Notes: generated by a model from the sequence alone, not told the origin. Shown: positions 8,180 through 16,691, numbered from the stretch's first letter. The stretch: DNA of 47,334 bases from JAFANK01 sp036741695 (GCA_036741695.1 DAINRU010000016.1:1-47334), one strand, 5' to 3'. Program-made: numbers and translations.

Positions 8180-8692
8180 TTATGTGCGCCGAGCGCGGAG
8201 GTCCTGCACCATCCGCTGCTCGAGCAATGCGGGGTTCGACGGCAGGGGCTTTGTCTCTGCCGACGCCGTAAACCCGCACCTCGTGTAGAGCTCCCGCGCG
8301 GCCTCGTTGCTTTGGGTGACCCAGAGCTCGATGCAGTCGGCGCCTTGCATGCTTGACCACTCGATGACCCGGCGAACCAGCTCGCGGCCAAGGCCTTGTC
8401 GGCGATATGCTGGGTTCACCCACATCGAGAACAACACAACGCTCTGAGCGCCCGCGTCGGGCGCTCGCATGCCGCCGGCGAGGCCGACCCACATCCCTTG
8501 GTCTTCTGCCACGTACAAGATGGCCAGATCGCCTGTGGCATTTCCCGCTGCCCGCTTGTCCCAATCTTCGCTCGACAAGGCCTCGGTTTCGGCGAGTGTC
8601 GATCCGAAGGCCGAGGGACTCTCGGCGATCGCTTGCAGCCTGATGGATCGCAGTTGCGCTCCCTCCGTCGATCGGATCTGTCGGATGACCAC
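8180..8692 (-). CDS. GNAT family N-acetyltransferase
   Basis: 170 residues with the GNAT fold. The acetyl-CoA pyrophosphate loop is R-R-Q-G-L-G-R-E-L-V at about residues 96-106, followed by the helix and the strand I-E-L-W-V. N-E-A-A-R-E-L-Y-T-R-C-G-F is the typical motif-B end. It transfers an acetyl group from acetyl-CoA to an amine of unknown identity; this branch includes RimI-like and antibiotic-acetylating members. The start is a GTG at 8692, 43 bases downstream of the large propeller gene, and 21 bases separate its stop from the next gene. A three-gene operon is likely. Confidence 0.82.
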   Translation of the reverse strand: MVIRQIRSTEGAQLRSIRLQAIAESPSAFGSTLAETEALSSEDWDKRAAGNATGDLAILYVAEDQGMWVGLAGGMRAPDAGAQSVVLFSMWVNPAYRRQGLGRELVRRVIEWSSMQGADCIELWVTQSNEAARELYTRCGFTASAETKPLPSNPALLEQRMVQDLRARRT

Positions 8693-8735
8693 TATGTGCC
8701 GTGCAAGTCGATGCGCAATTGTCAGTGGCTTTCGC

Positions 8736-11700
8736 CTACTTGGTCAGTCTGTTCGCGTCGCCGATCGCGGCCTCGAGCGTCTGCACGGAGGCCTTCTCCT
8801 GCGCATCGAGTTCATCGAACACGGCGTACTGTGCGGTTGTCGGCCGTTCGTAGGCCAGGTCGGCCTCCGCAGAAAGATAGGCGAGATGGTCGCGCAGCTT
8901 TGTTTCGTACACTACCGCACCTTCGCTCGACTGGAAGTTGAGCTGCACCACGTCGGCGATATCACGGTCTAAGACCGAGAGCGTTGCCTGACCTTGAGAT
9001 CCGGTCACACGCCGTGTCGTCAGCGCGTCGTGCAGCCGATCGCGCGCGGCGATGGCGTCGTTGATCGTCCTGTCGAGCGCATCAAGGCTTGCGTGGATGC
9101 GGAGCTGGAACGCAAGGCGAGCGGCGAGCGCGTCAGGGGTGGCGCTTAAGCGTGGATCCAGATCGACATCGAAGGACTGCTGGCTTTTTACTCCTCCATA
9201 GTCGAGCGTCACGGTGTAGCGGCCCGGCACGACCGTGGGGCCTCTGACGTCGTCCTCCAATCCACCGGCCGCGATCGGCTGATAGAAACCGGTGACCTCC
9301 GTCGCGCCGGGATAGCGCAGATCCCATTGGAAGCGGTTCATCCCCGGCTGGATGGCGGTGAGTTCCTCGTCCGTCGAGCGCTTGAGCTGCATCGGGGTCA
9401 TCTGCTCGCGTGCCTGCCGGCCGACCGTCGCCTTCGATTTCAGGTGCAGCGTGAAGCTGCGAATCAGGTTGCCTTGCGCATCGCTGAAGGCGATGGTCGC
9501 CGGCGTTTTCCCGTCATAGCCGGCAGCGATAGTGAAGAACACCGTCGCGCCGAATGGCGGATTTTCACCGACGTCGGTCAGCGGCCGCTCCGATCCGCCC
9601 TTGCCGTATGCGTGGGTCAGCCAGGCGGCCTGCGGGGCAAAAAGCTGCATGCCTGTGTGCCCGCTCGCCGCCTTTGAAAGCTGCTCGAGCAGCGAAAGAT
9701 TGTCGAGCACCCAAAACGCGCGTCCATGCGTGGCGACGACGACGTCGCCCTGACGTGAGTCGATCGCGATATCCCGGACCTGCACGTGCGGGAGGTTGAG
9801 GCTGAGAGGTTGCCACCGCGTGCCGCCGTCAAGGCTCGCGTACACCGTGTTCTTGGTGCCCGCGAAGAGCAGATCGGCAACGCTTGGATCCTGACGGATC
9901 GCGAACACGTACTGATCGTCTGGCAGGCCGGCCGTCAGCGCGGTCCAGTGGCGGCCATAGTCTGTCGTCTCGAAGACATACGGATGGAAATCGTCCCACA
10001 TGTAGCGTGAAGCGGTGAGATACGCGGTGCCCGCGTCGACATGCGAGGCCTCGATGCAGCTGATCTGCGCCCATTGCGGCAGCGCCGGCGGTGTGACCGA
10101 GTTCCAGTGCCCGCCCGCATCGCTTGTCTCCCACACCAACCCGTCATCAGAACCGGCCCAGATCACCTTGCCGTCGAGCGGGGAGACAGCGAGCGCCGAG
10201 ACACCCGGGAATACTTCTGCGCTCGTCTGGTCGAGGTCGATCGGTCCGCCCGTCGGACCTTCCGTGCGCGGATCGTTGCGCGTCAGATCGGGGCTGATGC
10301 GCTCCCACGATTGCCCGTAATCGTCGCTTGTGAGCACGTACTGCGCACCGATCAGCAGCTCTTTGGGATTGGCTGGGGAGAACAGTATGGGGTGCGTCCA
10401 CCCGAAGCGATACTTGAGCTCCCCTGACGATGCGCCTTCAAGGAAGTTCGGCCACGGACTGACGCTTGAGAGCTGCCCCGTGGTCATGTCATAGCGTAGG
10501 AATATGCTGAAGTACCCGCTGCCGTAGGTGACGTTCGGATTGCCTGGCTGCGGCGCCACAAACGTGCTCTCTCCATAGGCGACGTCGTGCCACTCGCCGA
10601 GGTCGATGAAGCCGGCTGGCGAGGCGCTGGGGCCCTCCGTCGAGCCCTCGTCTTGCTGCGCGCCATAGATGTGGAACGGGAACTGGTCATCCACGCCCAC
10701 GTGATAGAACTGGCCGGTCGGCTGGTTGTGCTCACCGCTCCAGGTGGCCCCGCCATCGGTTGACACGGTGGCGCCGCCGTCGTTGCCCTCGAGCAGGACG
10801 TGCGGATTGCGTTGGTCGATCCAGATGATGTGATTATCGCCGTGCGGAGTATGCAGCTTGCTGAACGTCGTGCCGCCGTCGTGCGAGACCCACAAAGCGT
10901 CGACCTCGGGGACGTAGACGACGTCCGGGTTCGTCGGATCGACGTAGATGCTCATGTAATAGAACGCGCGCTGGCGCAGCTTCCACTCATCGTTGACGCG
11001 CTTCCAACTCCCGCCGCCGTCGCTCGAGCGGAACACGCCACCTTCCTTGGCCTGCACGATCGCGTAGACGATGCGCGGATCGCTTGCGGCGACCGCGATG
11101 CCCATCCTCCCGAGCAGACCGTGCGGAAGGCCCGCATTGCGCGACAGACCGGTCCAGTGTTCGCCTCCGTCGGTGCTCTTGTACAAGCCGCTACCCGGAC
11201 CGCCACTGGAGAGTTTCCATGGCGTCCGGTAGGCTTGCCACATGGCCGCGTAGAGCACACTTGGATTCTTGGCATCCATCACCAAGCTGATCGCTCCTGT
11301 GTCGGCGTTGACGAACAGGACTTTGCGCCAGGTCGTGCCGCCGTCGACCGACTTGAAGACCCCGCGGTTCGGATCGCTCGTGAAGACGTGTCCCATCGAC
11401 GATGCGTAGACGATTGCGGGATGCTTCGGATCGACAAGAATGGCGCTGATGGTGTGCGTGTCGCGCAGGCCTGCGTAAGACCACGTTTTGCCCGCGTCGT
11501 TTGACTTGTAGACGCCATCACCCGTGATCACGTCGCCGCGGATGTCGCTTTCGCCCGTGCCTGCATAGATCACGCTGGCGTCCGAAGGTGCTACCGCGAT
11601 CGCACCGATGCTGTTGCTCTCGCTTGGGAGAGTGCCATCGGTCAAGTTGACCCACGTGATCCCGTAATTCGTGCTCCGCCAGACGCCGCCGTCGACCGCC

Positions 11701-11912
11701 CCCATGTAGAACAGGTTGCGCCCGGGTATCCCAGCCACAGCTACCACGCGACCGCCGACCCAGGGACCGACGTTGCGCCATTGCAGCTTGCTCGCCAAGG
11801 CCTGTGGCTGCGTTGGACTGGTCGCAGCGTGCGCGCTGGATCCCAACGAGACGAGGGTCACGATGGTCACTGCTAGAGCGGCCGTGCGCCGCTCGTAAAA
11901 ACGTTTCGGCAT
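8736..11912 (-). CDS. secreted sortilin/VPS10-like beta-propeller protein (BNR/Asp-box repeats)
   Basis: 1058 residues with a signal peptide (about 1-29, cleavage after A-H-A). At least eleven Asp-box motifs of the form S-x-D-x-G-x-x-W lie between about residues 75 and 700, for example N-D-A-G-K-T-W, V-D-G-G-T-T-W and L-D-G-G-T-R-W. This is enough for one large or two ordinary beta-propellers. T-H-G-R-A-F-W-V-L-D marks the end of the propeller, and a roughly 300-residue C-terminal beta/helical region follows. Such proteins are annotated as sortilin-like or glycosyl hydrolases, but no hydrolase has been shown for the subgroup and I do not assert one. It is a paralogue of the gene at 17563-20547. 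The gene leads a likely operon with the GNAT gene. Confidence 0.85.
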   Translation of the reverse strand: MPKRFYERRTAALAVTIVTLVSLGSSAHAATSPTQPQALASKLQWRNVGPWVGGRVVAVAGIPGRNLFYMGAVDGGVWRSTNYGITWVNLTDGTLPSESNSIGAIAVAPSDASVIYAGTGESDIRGDVITGDGVYKSNDAGKTWSYAGLRDTHTISAILVDPKHPAIVYASSMGHVFTSDPNRGVFKSVDGGTTWRKVLFVNADTGAISLVMDAKNPSVLYAAMWQAYRTPWKLSSGGPGSGLYKSTDGGEHWTGLSRNAGLPHGLLGRMGIAVAASDPRIVYAIVQAKEGGVFRSSDGGGSWKRVNDEWKLRQRAFYYMSIYVDPTNPDVVYVPEVDALWVSHDGGTTFSKLHTPHGDNHIIWIDQRNPHVLLEGNDGGATVSTDGGATWSGEHNQPTGQFYHVGVDDQFPFHIYGAQQDEGSTEGPSASPAGFIDLGEWHDVAYGESTFVAPQPGNPNVTYGSGYFSIFLRYDMTTGQLSSVSPWPNFLEGASSGELKYRFGWTHPILFSPANPKELLIGAQYVLTSDDYGQSWERISPDLTRNDPRTEGPTGGPIDLDQTSAEVFPGVSALAVSPLDGKVIWAGSDDGLVWETSDAGGHWNSVTPPALPQWAQISCIEASHVDAGTAYLTASRYMWDDFHPYVFETTDYGRHWTALTAGLPDDQYVFAIRQDPSVADLLFAGTKNTVYASLDGGTRWQPLSLNLPHVQVRDIAIDSRQGDVVVATHGRAFWVLDNLSLLEQLSKAASGHTGMQLFAPQAAWLTHAYGKGGSERPLTDVGENPPFGATVFFTIAAGYDGKTPATIAFSDAQGNLIRSFTLHLKSKATVGRQAREQMTPMQLKRSTDEELTAIQPGMNRFQWDLRYPGATEVTGFYQPIAAGGLEDDVRGPTVVPGRYTVTLDYGGVKSQQSFDVDLDPRLSATPDALAARLAFQLRIHASLDALDRTINDAIAARDRLHDALTTRRVTGSQGQATLSVLDRDIADVVQLNFQSSEGAVVYETKLRDHLAYLSAEADLAYERPTTAQYAVFDELDAQEKASVQTLEAAIGDANRLTK

Positions 11913-11979
11913 GTCAACGCACCCCAGCCCGAGCCTTTGACGCGGCGCGGCGTACCCCTACTCCCGAGGCCTCAAGCGC

Positions 11980-13866
11980 TCACTCGAGTGCGCGCATGGC
12001 GCTGGCAAAGCGGTTCACGCCGTCCGCGATCGTGGCTGCGAGCTTGTCTTGAAAGGCCGGGTCGCGAAGATCCATCTCTTCAGGCGGCCACATGATGAAT
12101 GCAGACTCCGTGAGCACGGCCAGCTCCTCAGTCGGCCGCGTCAGGGCGAGGTTGTCGTAATACAATCCATAATCGGGCAGCTGCGTGTCGCGCCGATATG
12201 CGTCGTGGATCGCGCGCGCCAGAGCCAGGCTCTGCGGTTGATAGTAGTAGACCGAAAAGCCATGATGGGTGAACGGGTCGACGCCATCGGGCAGGGCGTT
12301 GTTGTGCACGCTGATGAGGATGTCGGCCCCCACATGCGCCGCGAGATCGGTGCGATCGTACAGGCCGACGGGGACGTTCGCCGTGCGCGTGAGGACCGCG
12401 CGCGCCCCAAGGCTCTCGAGGTGCGTCGCCAAACGCTCGGCGATGGCGAGGTTCACATCTCGCTCTTGCGTGCCGAGCGGTCCGATCGAGCCGCTATCCG
12501 GCGAATGGCCAGGATCGATCGCGACGATCAAGCCGTCGAGCGCAGACGCGGGCGCGGGTTTGAAACGCGGCGGCTTCTTGACGACGAGCTTGAGGTCGTT
12601 GCCATCCCACTGCGCGTGATAGCCCCACATCGTGTGCTGGCGTAGCTTGATCTCGAGGATGGCGACCCCACCACCGAGCTGGTCCCAGCGGACCTCCGCG
12701 ACGTTCCCCCGGTCCGCGCCGTAACGCACGAAGTCGCCGCCTGCCGCTGCACCGAACAGTCGTATACGCAGGCCGGGCGTGTCCACAGACTCACTGACCC
12801 AGTATGGCACGCGACCGCTCAAATGCACGATGACGGTGCCTGCTCTCTCCCCGTCCTCGACGACGACTCCTTGCACCGACGCACGCGGTCTGGGCGTGCC
12901 AGGAGCGTCGAACTCGATCGATTTCTTATCGATCCAACCCTGCTGGTTCGCACCCAGCGCGACGCGGTAGTAGTCGCCCGCACTGCCCGTGATCTCAAAC
13001 GGTGTGCGTTCTGGCGGGTAGAACAGCCAGCCGCCGTCCGGCTCCGATTCGACGATCCCGTATGGTCGAGCGTCGATGTCCTTGCTCCGGTCGGCGAGCA
13101 CGATGTGTCCGACCTTGAGCCAACCCGGTGGTTCCACCGTGATGATGCCCCTTGCCGTCGCTTTGGCTACGGAACCATCCGGCGCCGTCACCATGTATTC
13201 CACCGACAGCGTGCCCGGTGTCGCCGGGATGCGGAGCTCACCTTCGTACAAGCCGCCGACCAGGTCGGCTCCGGCGCTCGCGTCGCCGAGGATACGCTCC
13301 TTCTCGCTGGGGCTCGCGCCCGGCGCTCGCGTCTCGACCAACTGCACTCGGGTGATGCCACCATCGAACGACGCGGTCACGCGCGCGCCTGTGCTGGCTT
13401 TGATGAACGCATCTATCATGTCGCCGGGATTCAGCGTGAAGTTCGTATCTGGTTTTGAGGGCACGGCCGTGTCGACGCGCGCCGGCGATGCGGGCAACGT
13501 CTGGAGCGGCGCTGCCACGTTCACAATCCGGTCCAGCGACGCCGTCACATGCCCGAGGCGAGCGAGCACGTGCAGATGGAACTCCCCGGGAGCAAACGGC
13601 ACGTAGGCGATCCAGCCGCCCGACTGCGCGACAAGCGCCGGTACGCCGTTGACCTCGACTGCGCAACCCGGGGCCGCCGAGCCGAAGATGAATGACTTCC
13701 TTAGATATGGGAGCCTATCGCCCTCGCCCGGATAGACGACGTTCAGCGGAACGACTGACGCGTCGGCTGAAAGGGCAAGGCGTTGCGGTTGCCCTAGCGC
13801 GAGGAGAACGAGGCTGATGGCCAGGATCGGCCAAAGAGATCGGGAGCCGATCGATGCGTGTGACAT
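11980..13866 (-). CDS. exported N-acetylmuramoyl-L-alanine amidase (Amidase_3)
   Basis: 628 residues: signal peptide (about 1-33), a long beta-rich middle region including an SH3-like segment (about residues 270-320) and an AMIN-like segment before the enzyme, then the catalytic domain from about 447. Zinc ligands are H454 (D-P-G-H), E468 (T-Q-E-R) and H521 (S-V-H-N-N); the catalytic glutamate is E587 (L-T-E-S-A-F). All four key residues are present, so it should cut the bond between muramic acid and the stem peptide. The gene starts four bases from a divergent gene and is followed after 67 bases by the propeller gene. Confidence 0.88.
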   Translation of the reverse strand: MSHASIGSRSLWPILAISLVLLALGQPQRLALSADASVVPLNVVYPGEGDRLPYLRKSFIFGSAAPGCAVEVNGVPALVAQSGGWIAYVPFAPGEFHLHVLARLGHVTASLDRIVNVAAPLQTLPASPARVDTAVPSKPDTNFTLNPGDMIDAFIKASTGARVTASFDGGITRVQLVETRAPGASPSEKERILGDASAGADLVGGLYEGELRIPATPGTLSVEYMVTAPDGSVAKATARGIITVEPPGWLKVGHIVLADRSKDIDARPYGIVESEPDGGWLFYPPERTPFEITGSAGDYYRVALGANQQGWIDKKSIEFDAPGTPRPRASVQGVVVEDGERAGTVIVHLSGRVPYWVSESVDTPGLRIRLFGAAAGGDFVRYGADRGNVAEVRWDQLGGGVAILEIKLRQHTMWGYHAQWDGNDLKLVVKKPPRFKPAPASALDGLIVAIDPGHSPDSGSIGPLGTQERDVNLAIAERLATHLESLGARAVLTRTANVPVGLYDRTDLAAHVGADILISVHNNALPDGVDPFTHHGFSVYYYQPQSLALARAIHDAYRRDTQLPDYGLYYDNLALTRPTEELAVLTESAFIMWPPEEMDLRDPAFQDKLAATIADGVNRFASAMRALE

Positions 13867-13870
13867 CGTC

Positions 13871-14443
13871 GTGAAGGGTACGGCTCTTTTGGGTCATTCA
13901 CCCGCGCTGGCTCGTCGGCGCAGCTTCATCGTGAGCGTAACCGCGCTCGTCGCGGTCACAATCGCGGTGTGCCCGCATGCCGCAGCCCCTCGCGGCACGA
14001 GCCAGCTCGAAATTGTCCATCCCACGCTCAACGTCTGCGAGCTGCTCGCGAGCAAGACTGCTGCCACCCTCCTGGGTGTCGCCGGGGTGACCAGTCAAGC
14101 GCCAAACCCCGCTGCCGAGTGTCAGTGGCTTCCCGCCGGCGCATCGGACAGTGCGCCCACGCCGTCGATCAGAGTCTCGCTCGAGTGGCCGGGGCCGAGC
14201 GAGGTCGAACGACTAGCGCAAGAGCCGGGTTTCGGCGTGGCGGGCGGCAATGCGCAGCGGGTGACCGATCTGCCGGCGTTAGCTATCTGGATCGATCTGA
14301 AGCGCACGCTGGTCGTGCTCGGCGGCGGGATGCGGATGGAGGTCGCCCTGATGGGTCCCTGGAGCCCCGACATATCATCCGACGTCCTGCGTGCCCGGGC
14401 GGTTCGTGCGGCGCGCGAGGTCCTGCTGAACCTGCCGCCCTAG
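13871..14443 (+). CDS. exported hypothetical protein with a conserved cysteine pair
   Basis: About 190 residues from a GTG at 13871; a GTG at 13931 is possible. A positive n-region (R-R-R) and a hydrophobic core V-T-A-L-V-A-V-T-I-A-V predict export, with cleavage near P-H-A-A-A. The mature part has N-V-C-E-L-L and A-E-C-Q-W. This C..LL...LLG...C.W layout resembles DUF3558-like exported proteins, where the cysteines form a disulfide. No enzyme motif is seen. Start codons of this gene and the divergent amidase are only four bases apart, so promoters must lie inside coding sequence or the downstream GTG is used. Confidence 0.55.
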   Translation: MKGTALLGHSPALARRRSFIVSVTALVAVTIAVCPHAAAPRGTSQLEIVHPTLNVCELLASKTAATLLGVAGVTSQAPNPAAECQWLPAGASDSAPTPSIRVSLEWPGPSEVERLAQEPGFGVAGGNAQRVTDLPALAIWIDLKRTLVVLGGGMRMEVALMGPWSPDISSDVLRARAVRAAREVLLNLPP

Positions 14444-14491
14444 CACCTGCCGCATCGCCGGCCCTGTCGTTTGCCGCGTCGTACCGTAAGT

Positions 14492-14520
14492 TTACACTTT
14501 CGTAAGTATATGCTAACGTA
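14492..14520 (+). promoter_or_regulatory. possible promoter of the DUF899 gene
   Basis: TTTACA (14492-14497, five of six to the -35 consensus) is followed after 17 bases by a weak TAACGT (14515-14520). The stretch is much more AT-rich than its surroundings. It would start RNA near 14527, which fits the ATG at 14544 and excludes the one at 14520. Two CGTAAGT heptamers (14486-14492 and 14502-14508) sit across it and may be an operator. Confidence 0.35.
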
Positions 14521-14543
14521 TGGACAAGACGAAGGAGCCGTAC

Positions 14544-15266
14544 ATGAAGACGCCCACCTATGACGTTGCGACCCACAAGATCCTGTCGCACGATGCCTGG
14601 ATCGAGGCGCGCAAGGCGCTGCTTGCAAGAGAAAAGGAATTCACGAGGGTGCGCGATCAGCTCTCGCAAGAGCGGCGCGATCTGCCGTGGGAGCGCATCG
14701 ACAAGGACTACGTTTTCGACGGACCCGCCGGGAAGCAGTCGCTCGCTGATCTGTTCGCGGGCCGTCACCAGCTCGTCGTGTACCATTTCATGTTCGATCC
14801 GGACTGGGACATCGGTTGCAAGAGCTGCTCCTTTTGGGCGGACAACTTCAACGGGATCCCCGTCCACTTGAGAGCACGGGACGTCAGCTTTGTGGCGATT
14901 TCGCGCGCGCCGTTGCCGAAGATCGAAGCGTACCACAAGCGGATGGGCTGGAGCTTCGTATGGCTGTCATCGTTCGCCAACGATTTCAACCGCGACTTCA
15001 ACGTGACGTTCACCAAGGAAGAGCTCGACCGTGACCTTGGGTATTACAACTATACGATGCAGAGCCCGCCGGATTCTGAAGGGCCAGGCATGAGCGTGTT
15101 CTACAAGGACGATGCCGGAACGATCTACCACACATACTCCGCATTCGGGCGCGGCATCGACATCATCAACGGTGCATACAACATGTTGGATCTCGTCCCC
15201 AAGGGCCGCGACGAAGCTGATGGTGCGCAGCGCTGGGTGCGCCGCCACGACGAATACGCCGTTTGA
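14544..15266 (+). CDS. DUF899 family thioredoxin-like protein
   Basis: 240 residues. The family pattern is clear: W-I-E-A-R-K-A-L-L early, L-P-W-E-R-I-D-K-D-Y-x-F, L-V-V-Y-H-F-M-F-D-P, then G-C-x-S-C-S-F-W-A-D-N and W-x-x-x-x-x-F-x-x-D-F-N. DUF899 proteins have an AhpC/thioredoxin-like fold, and the C-x-x-C-x-x-W segment takes the place of the redox motif. The biochemical role is unknown. GAAGGAG at 14531-14537, six bases from the ATG, decides the start; the in-frame ATG at 14520 has none. Confidence 0.85.
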   Translation: MKTPTYDVATHKILSHDAWIEARKALLAREKEFTRVRDQLSQERRDLPWERIDKDYVFDGPAGKQSLADLFAGRHQLVVYHFMFDPDWDIGCKSCSFWADNFNGIPVHLRARDVSFVAISRAPLPKIEAYHKRMGWSFVWLSSFANDFNRDFNVTFTKEELDRDLGYYNYTMQSPPDSEGPGMSVFYKDDAGTIYHTYSAFGRGIDIINGAYNMLDLVPKGRDEADGAQRWVRRHDEYAV

Positions 15267-15331
15267 CCTCTGCCTGTAGGCGTCGACAAGGGTTGCGTGA
15301 CGGCCGAGATTTGGGCTTTTCCGGCGGGCTC

Positions 15332-15351
15332 CGGGCGGCGTGGCCCGCCCG
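15332..15351. other. GC-rich hairpin after the DUF899 gene
   Basis: CGGGCGG (15332-15338) and CCGCCCG (15345-15351) form a perfect 7-base stem with a 6-base loop, 65 bases after the DUF899 stop. There is no T-run on either side, so it is at best a pause or Rho-related site. Confidence 0.35.
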
Positions 15352-15380
15352 AAATGGGCAGTGCGAGTGGGACTCAAAAG

Positions 15381-15389
15381 TGGTACAAT
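15381..15389 (+). promoter_or_regulatory. extended -10 promoter of the exported low-complexity protein
   Basis: TGG directly before TACAAT (15384-15389, five of six) makes an extended -10 element; no good -35 is visible. RNA would begin near 15396, about 50 bases before the ATG at 15447. Confidence 0.5.
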
Positions 15390-15446
15390 CGAGTCGTGGC
15401 AGACCGTGAGGGCGGGGCCTGGTCACCGAGAACGGAGGGGTCTGTT

Positions 15447-15908
15447 ATGGTCGTCAAAATGAGGCCGCGCAATGCCAGTGGCTTTGGGCTCGCAGTTGTC
15501 GCGGCGCTCGGGCTTGTCGTAGCGGGGCTCGCAACGCCAGCTGCCGCGCAACAGCGGCCGACACCGCAAGGCGTGTCCGGCGAACATTCGTCACCATCAT
15601 CGCAAAACAGCATTCCGAATCGGAATCAACAATACACGCCACGTTATGCAAATCAAGGATCGAATCCAATGATGCAAACATGCGGCGGCTATCCGTACGG
15701 AGCCGGATCTGCATACGGTCAGCCTTCACCATCCTCGGTGTGGGGCTCATCGTTTGCAAGTCCGTGGTTTGACGGCGGGATGCAGGATGCTCCGAGCGTA
15801 GGGCAGATGTACGGATACAACAATAACCAAGCGACGTTTTTCTCAGGCTCGAGCGTGAGCCCCAGCTTGAGTCCGTGCGGCGGCTTCCAATTGTGGGGAG
15901 CTCCGTAG
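15447..15908 (+). CDS. exported Ser/Gln/Asn/Gly/Tyr-rich low-complexity protein
   Basis: 153 residues. The signal peptide is clear (M-V-V-K-M-R-P-R, then a long hydrophobic core ending P-A-A-A). The mature part is almost entirely Ser, Gln, Asn, Gly, Pro and Tyr. The only two cysteines of the mature protein sit in matching C-G-G-(Y/F) boxes, one mid-protein and one near the C-terminus, each next to aromatic residues. It looks like a disordered surface or matrix protein; I recognise no family. GGAGGGG six bases from the ATG decides the start. It has its own promoter and terminator, so it is a single-gene transcript. Confidence 0.72.
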   Translation: MVVKMRPRNASGFGLAVVAALGLVVAGLATPAAAQQRPTPQGVSGEHSSPSSQNSIPNRNQQYTPRYANQGSNPMMQTCGGYPYGAGSAYGQPSPSSVWGSSFASPWFDGGMQDAPSVGQMYGYNNNQATFFSGSSVSPSLSPCGGFQLWGAP

Positions 15909-15940
15909 GATCCATATCCTAGAGCGCGAGCGTTCCTTAG

Positions 15941-15976
15941 GGTCCGGGGCATTGCTGCACCGGACCTGCTTCTTTT
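15941..15976 (+). terminator. Rho-independent terminator of the exported low-complexity gene
   Basis: Arms GGTCCGG (15941-15947) and CCGGACC (15960-15966) with a 12-base loop, followed by TGCTTCTTTT. It starts 32 bases after the stop at 15908. Confidence 0.75.
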
Positions 15977-16043
15977 CCGCTCGGTCAGCCTGCGTTCGAC
16001 TGCTGCGCGGCACACGTGCCGCTGGCTCGGATCGGATCCCTCG

Positions 16044-16226
16044 TCAGGACGACTGCGATATCACTCTGGGCTTGACGAGGCGTATTGCGACGAACACCAC
16101 CATGTTGATGATGGTAAACGCTAACGTCACGAGGAGCCAGTGCGGCTGAGCCAGTGCAAAGACCAGTTCGACCAGCAGTACCAGGACAAGCGACGGTCCT
16201 ATTGATTTTTTAAAGAACGATTTCAT
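16044..16226 (-). CDS. small two-helix membrane protein
   Basis: 60 residues: a basic start (K-S-F-F-K-K), a hydrophobic helix at about 10-26, a short turn with Q-P-H-W, a second helix at about 31-49 and a basic tail. Both ends should be cytoplasmic. No family recognised. The start is decided by an exceptionally long Shine-Dalgarno (GAAGGAGGTGAT) ending just before the ATG at 16226, which predicts strong initiation. A further in-frame ORF start at 16289 is not needed. It lies downstream of the terminator of the preceding minus-strand gene. Confidence 0.65.
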   Translation of the reverse strand: MKSFFKKSIGPSLVLVLLVELVFALAQPHWLLVTLAFTIINMVVFVAIRLVKPRVISQSS

Positions 16227-16264
16227 GTGTATCACCTCCTTCAAAGGCGGCGCGGCAATAAGAA

Positions 16265-16287
16265 GGAGCGGTCTCGCGGACCGCTCC
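16265..16287 (-). terminator. Rho-independent terminator of the ABM-like gene
   Basis: A 9-base perfect stem (arms 16265-16273 and 16279-16287, loop TCGCG) lies 23 bases after the stop at 16311. On the minus strand it is followed by TTCTTATT. It separates this gene from the small membrane protein gene downstream. Confidence 0.75.
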
Positions 16288-16310
16288 AAGTGTATGAGGG
16301 TTCTTGCGCG

Positions 16311-16631
16311 TTAGACGGTGGCGAGAACGGGGATCTCACTAAAGGTCGAGTTGACGACCTCGTAGTTCTTGAGCTGCGGTGTTCCTTCGAGTACGTTGGT
16401 CAGAGCCTTCAGCACTTCCGGATAGCCCGTGCTATTGTAGGTCTCGGCAGTCTCTTTTTTGTCCCAGAAGCTGACGGTGCGGATTTCGGTTCCGCTCGGG
16501 CCAGCAAAGGCGATCATGTTCTTGAAGCCGTTTTGCTTGCGAAGCATAGGGATGACGTTCTTGTCAAGCGTCGCCTTGAAATCATTAAGGTGATTGGCCT
16601 TGAGATTGAATGTTAGGATGCGTGCGTACAT
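16311..16631 (-). CDS. small ABM-like (dimeric ferredoxin-like fold) protein
   Basis: 106 residues. M-Y-A-R-I-L-T-F-N-L-K at the start, P-M-L-R-K-Q-N-G-F in the middle and I-R-T-V-S-F-W-D-K-K-E-T-A-E-T-Y-N fit the antibiotic-biosynthesis-monooxygenase-like ferredoxin fold. That family covers haem-degrading, quinol-oxidising and purely binding proteins. None of the haem ligand patterns is clear, so I give only the fold. GAGGAG six bases before the ATG decides the start. It has a promoter, a 5'-UTR hairpin covering the ribosome site and a terminator of its own. Confidence 0.75.
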   Translation of the reverse strand: MYARILTFNLKANHLNDFKATLDKNVIPMLRKQNGFKNMIAFAGPSGTEIRTVSFWDKKETAETYNSTGYPEVLKALTNVLEGTPQLKNYEVVNSTFSEIPVLATV

Positions 16632-16634
16632 GGA

Positions 16635-16650
16635 CAACTCCTCAGAGTTG
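16635..16650 (-). promoter_or_regulatory. 5'-UTR hairpin containing the Shine-Dalgarno of the ABM-like gene
   Basis: On the minus strand CAACTC and GAGTTG pair around the loop TGAG, so GAGGAG lies in the loop and 3' arm. If formed, the 6-base stem would hide the ribosome binding site; it could act as a thermosensor-like or protein-bound switch. Confidence 0.4.
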
Positions 16651-16655
16651 GCTTC

Positions 16656-16684
16656 GGTATACAGTCGAGAGCGTAAGTGTTCAA
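16656..16684 (-). promoter_or_regulatory. sigma-70-type promoter of the ABM-like gene
   Basis: TTGAAC (16684-16679) and TATACC (16661-16656) are separated by exactly 17 bases, each four of six to consensus. RNA would start near 16649, right at the hairpin that covers the Shine-Dalgarno. Confidence 0.55.
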
Positions 16685-16691
16685 AAGAAGA

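Noticed and set aside
15332..15351. GC-rich hairpin as a Rho-independent terminator
   Set aside because: No T-run on either strand; kept only as an unexplained hairpin.
16228..16240. ATCACCTCCTT on the plus strand, identical to the 3' end of 16S rRNA
   Set aside because: No further rRNA sequence on either side; it is the complement of a strong Shine-Dalgarno for the small minus-strand gene.
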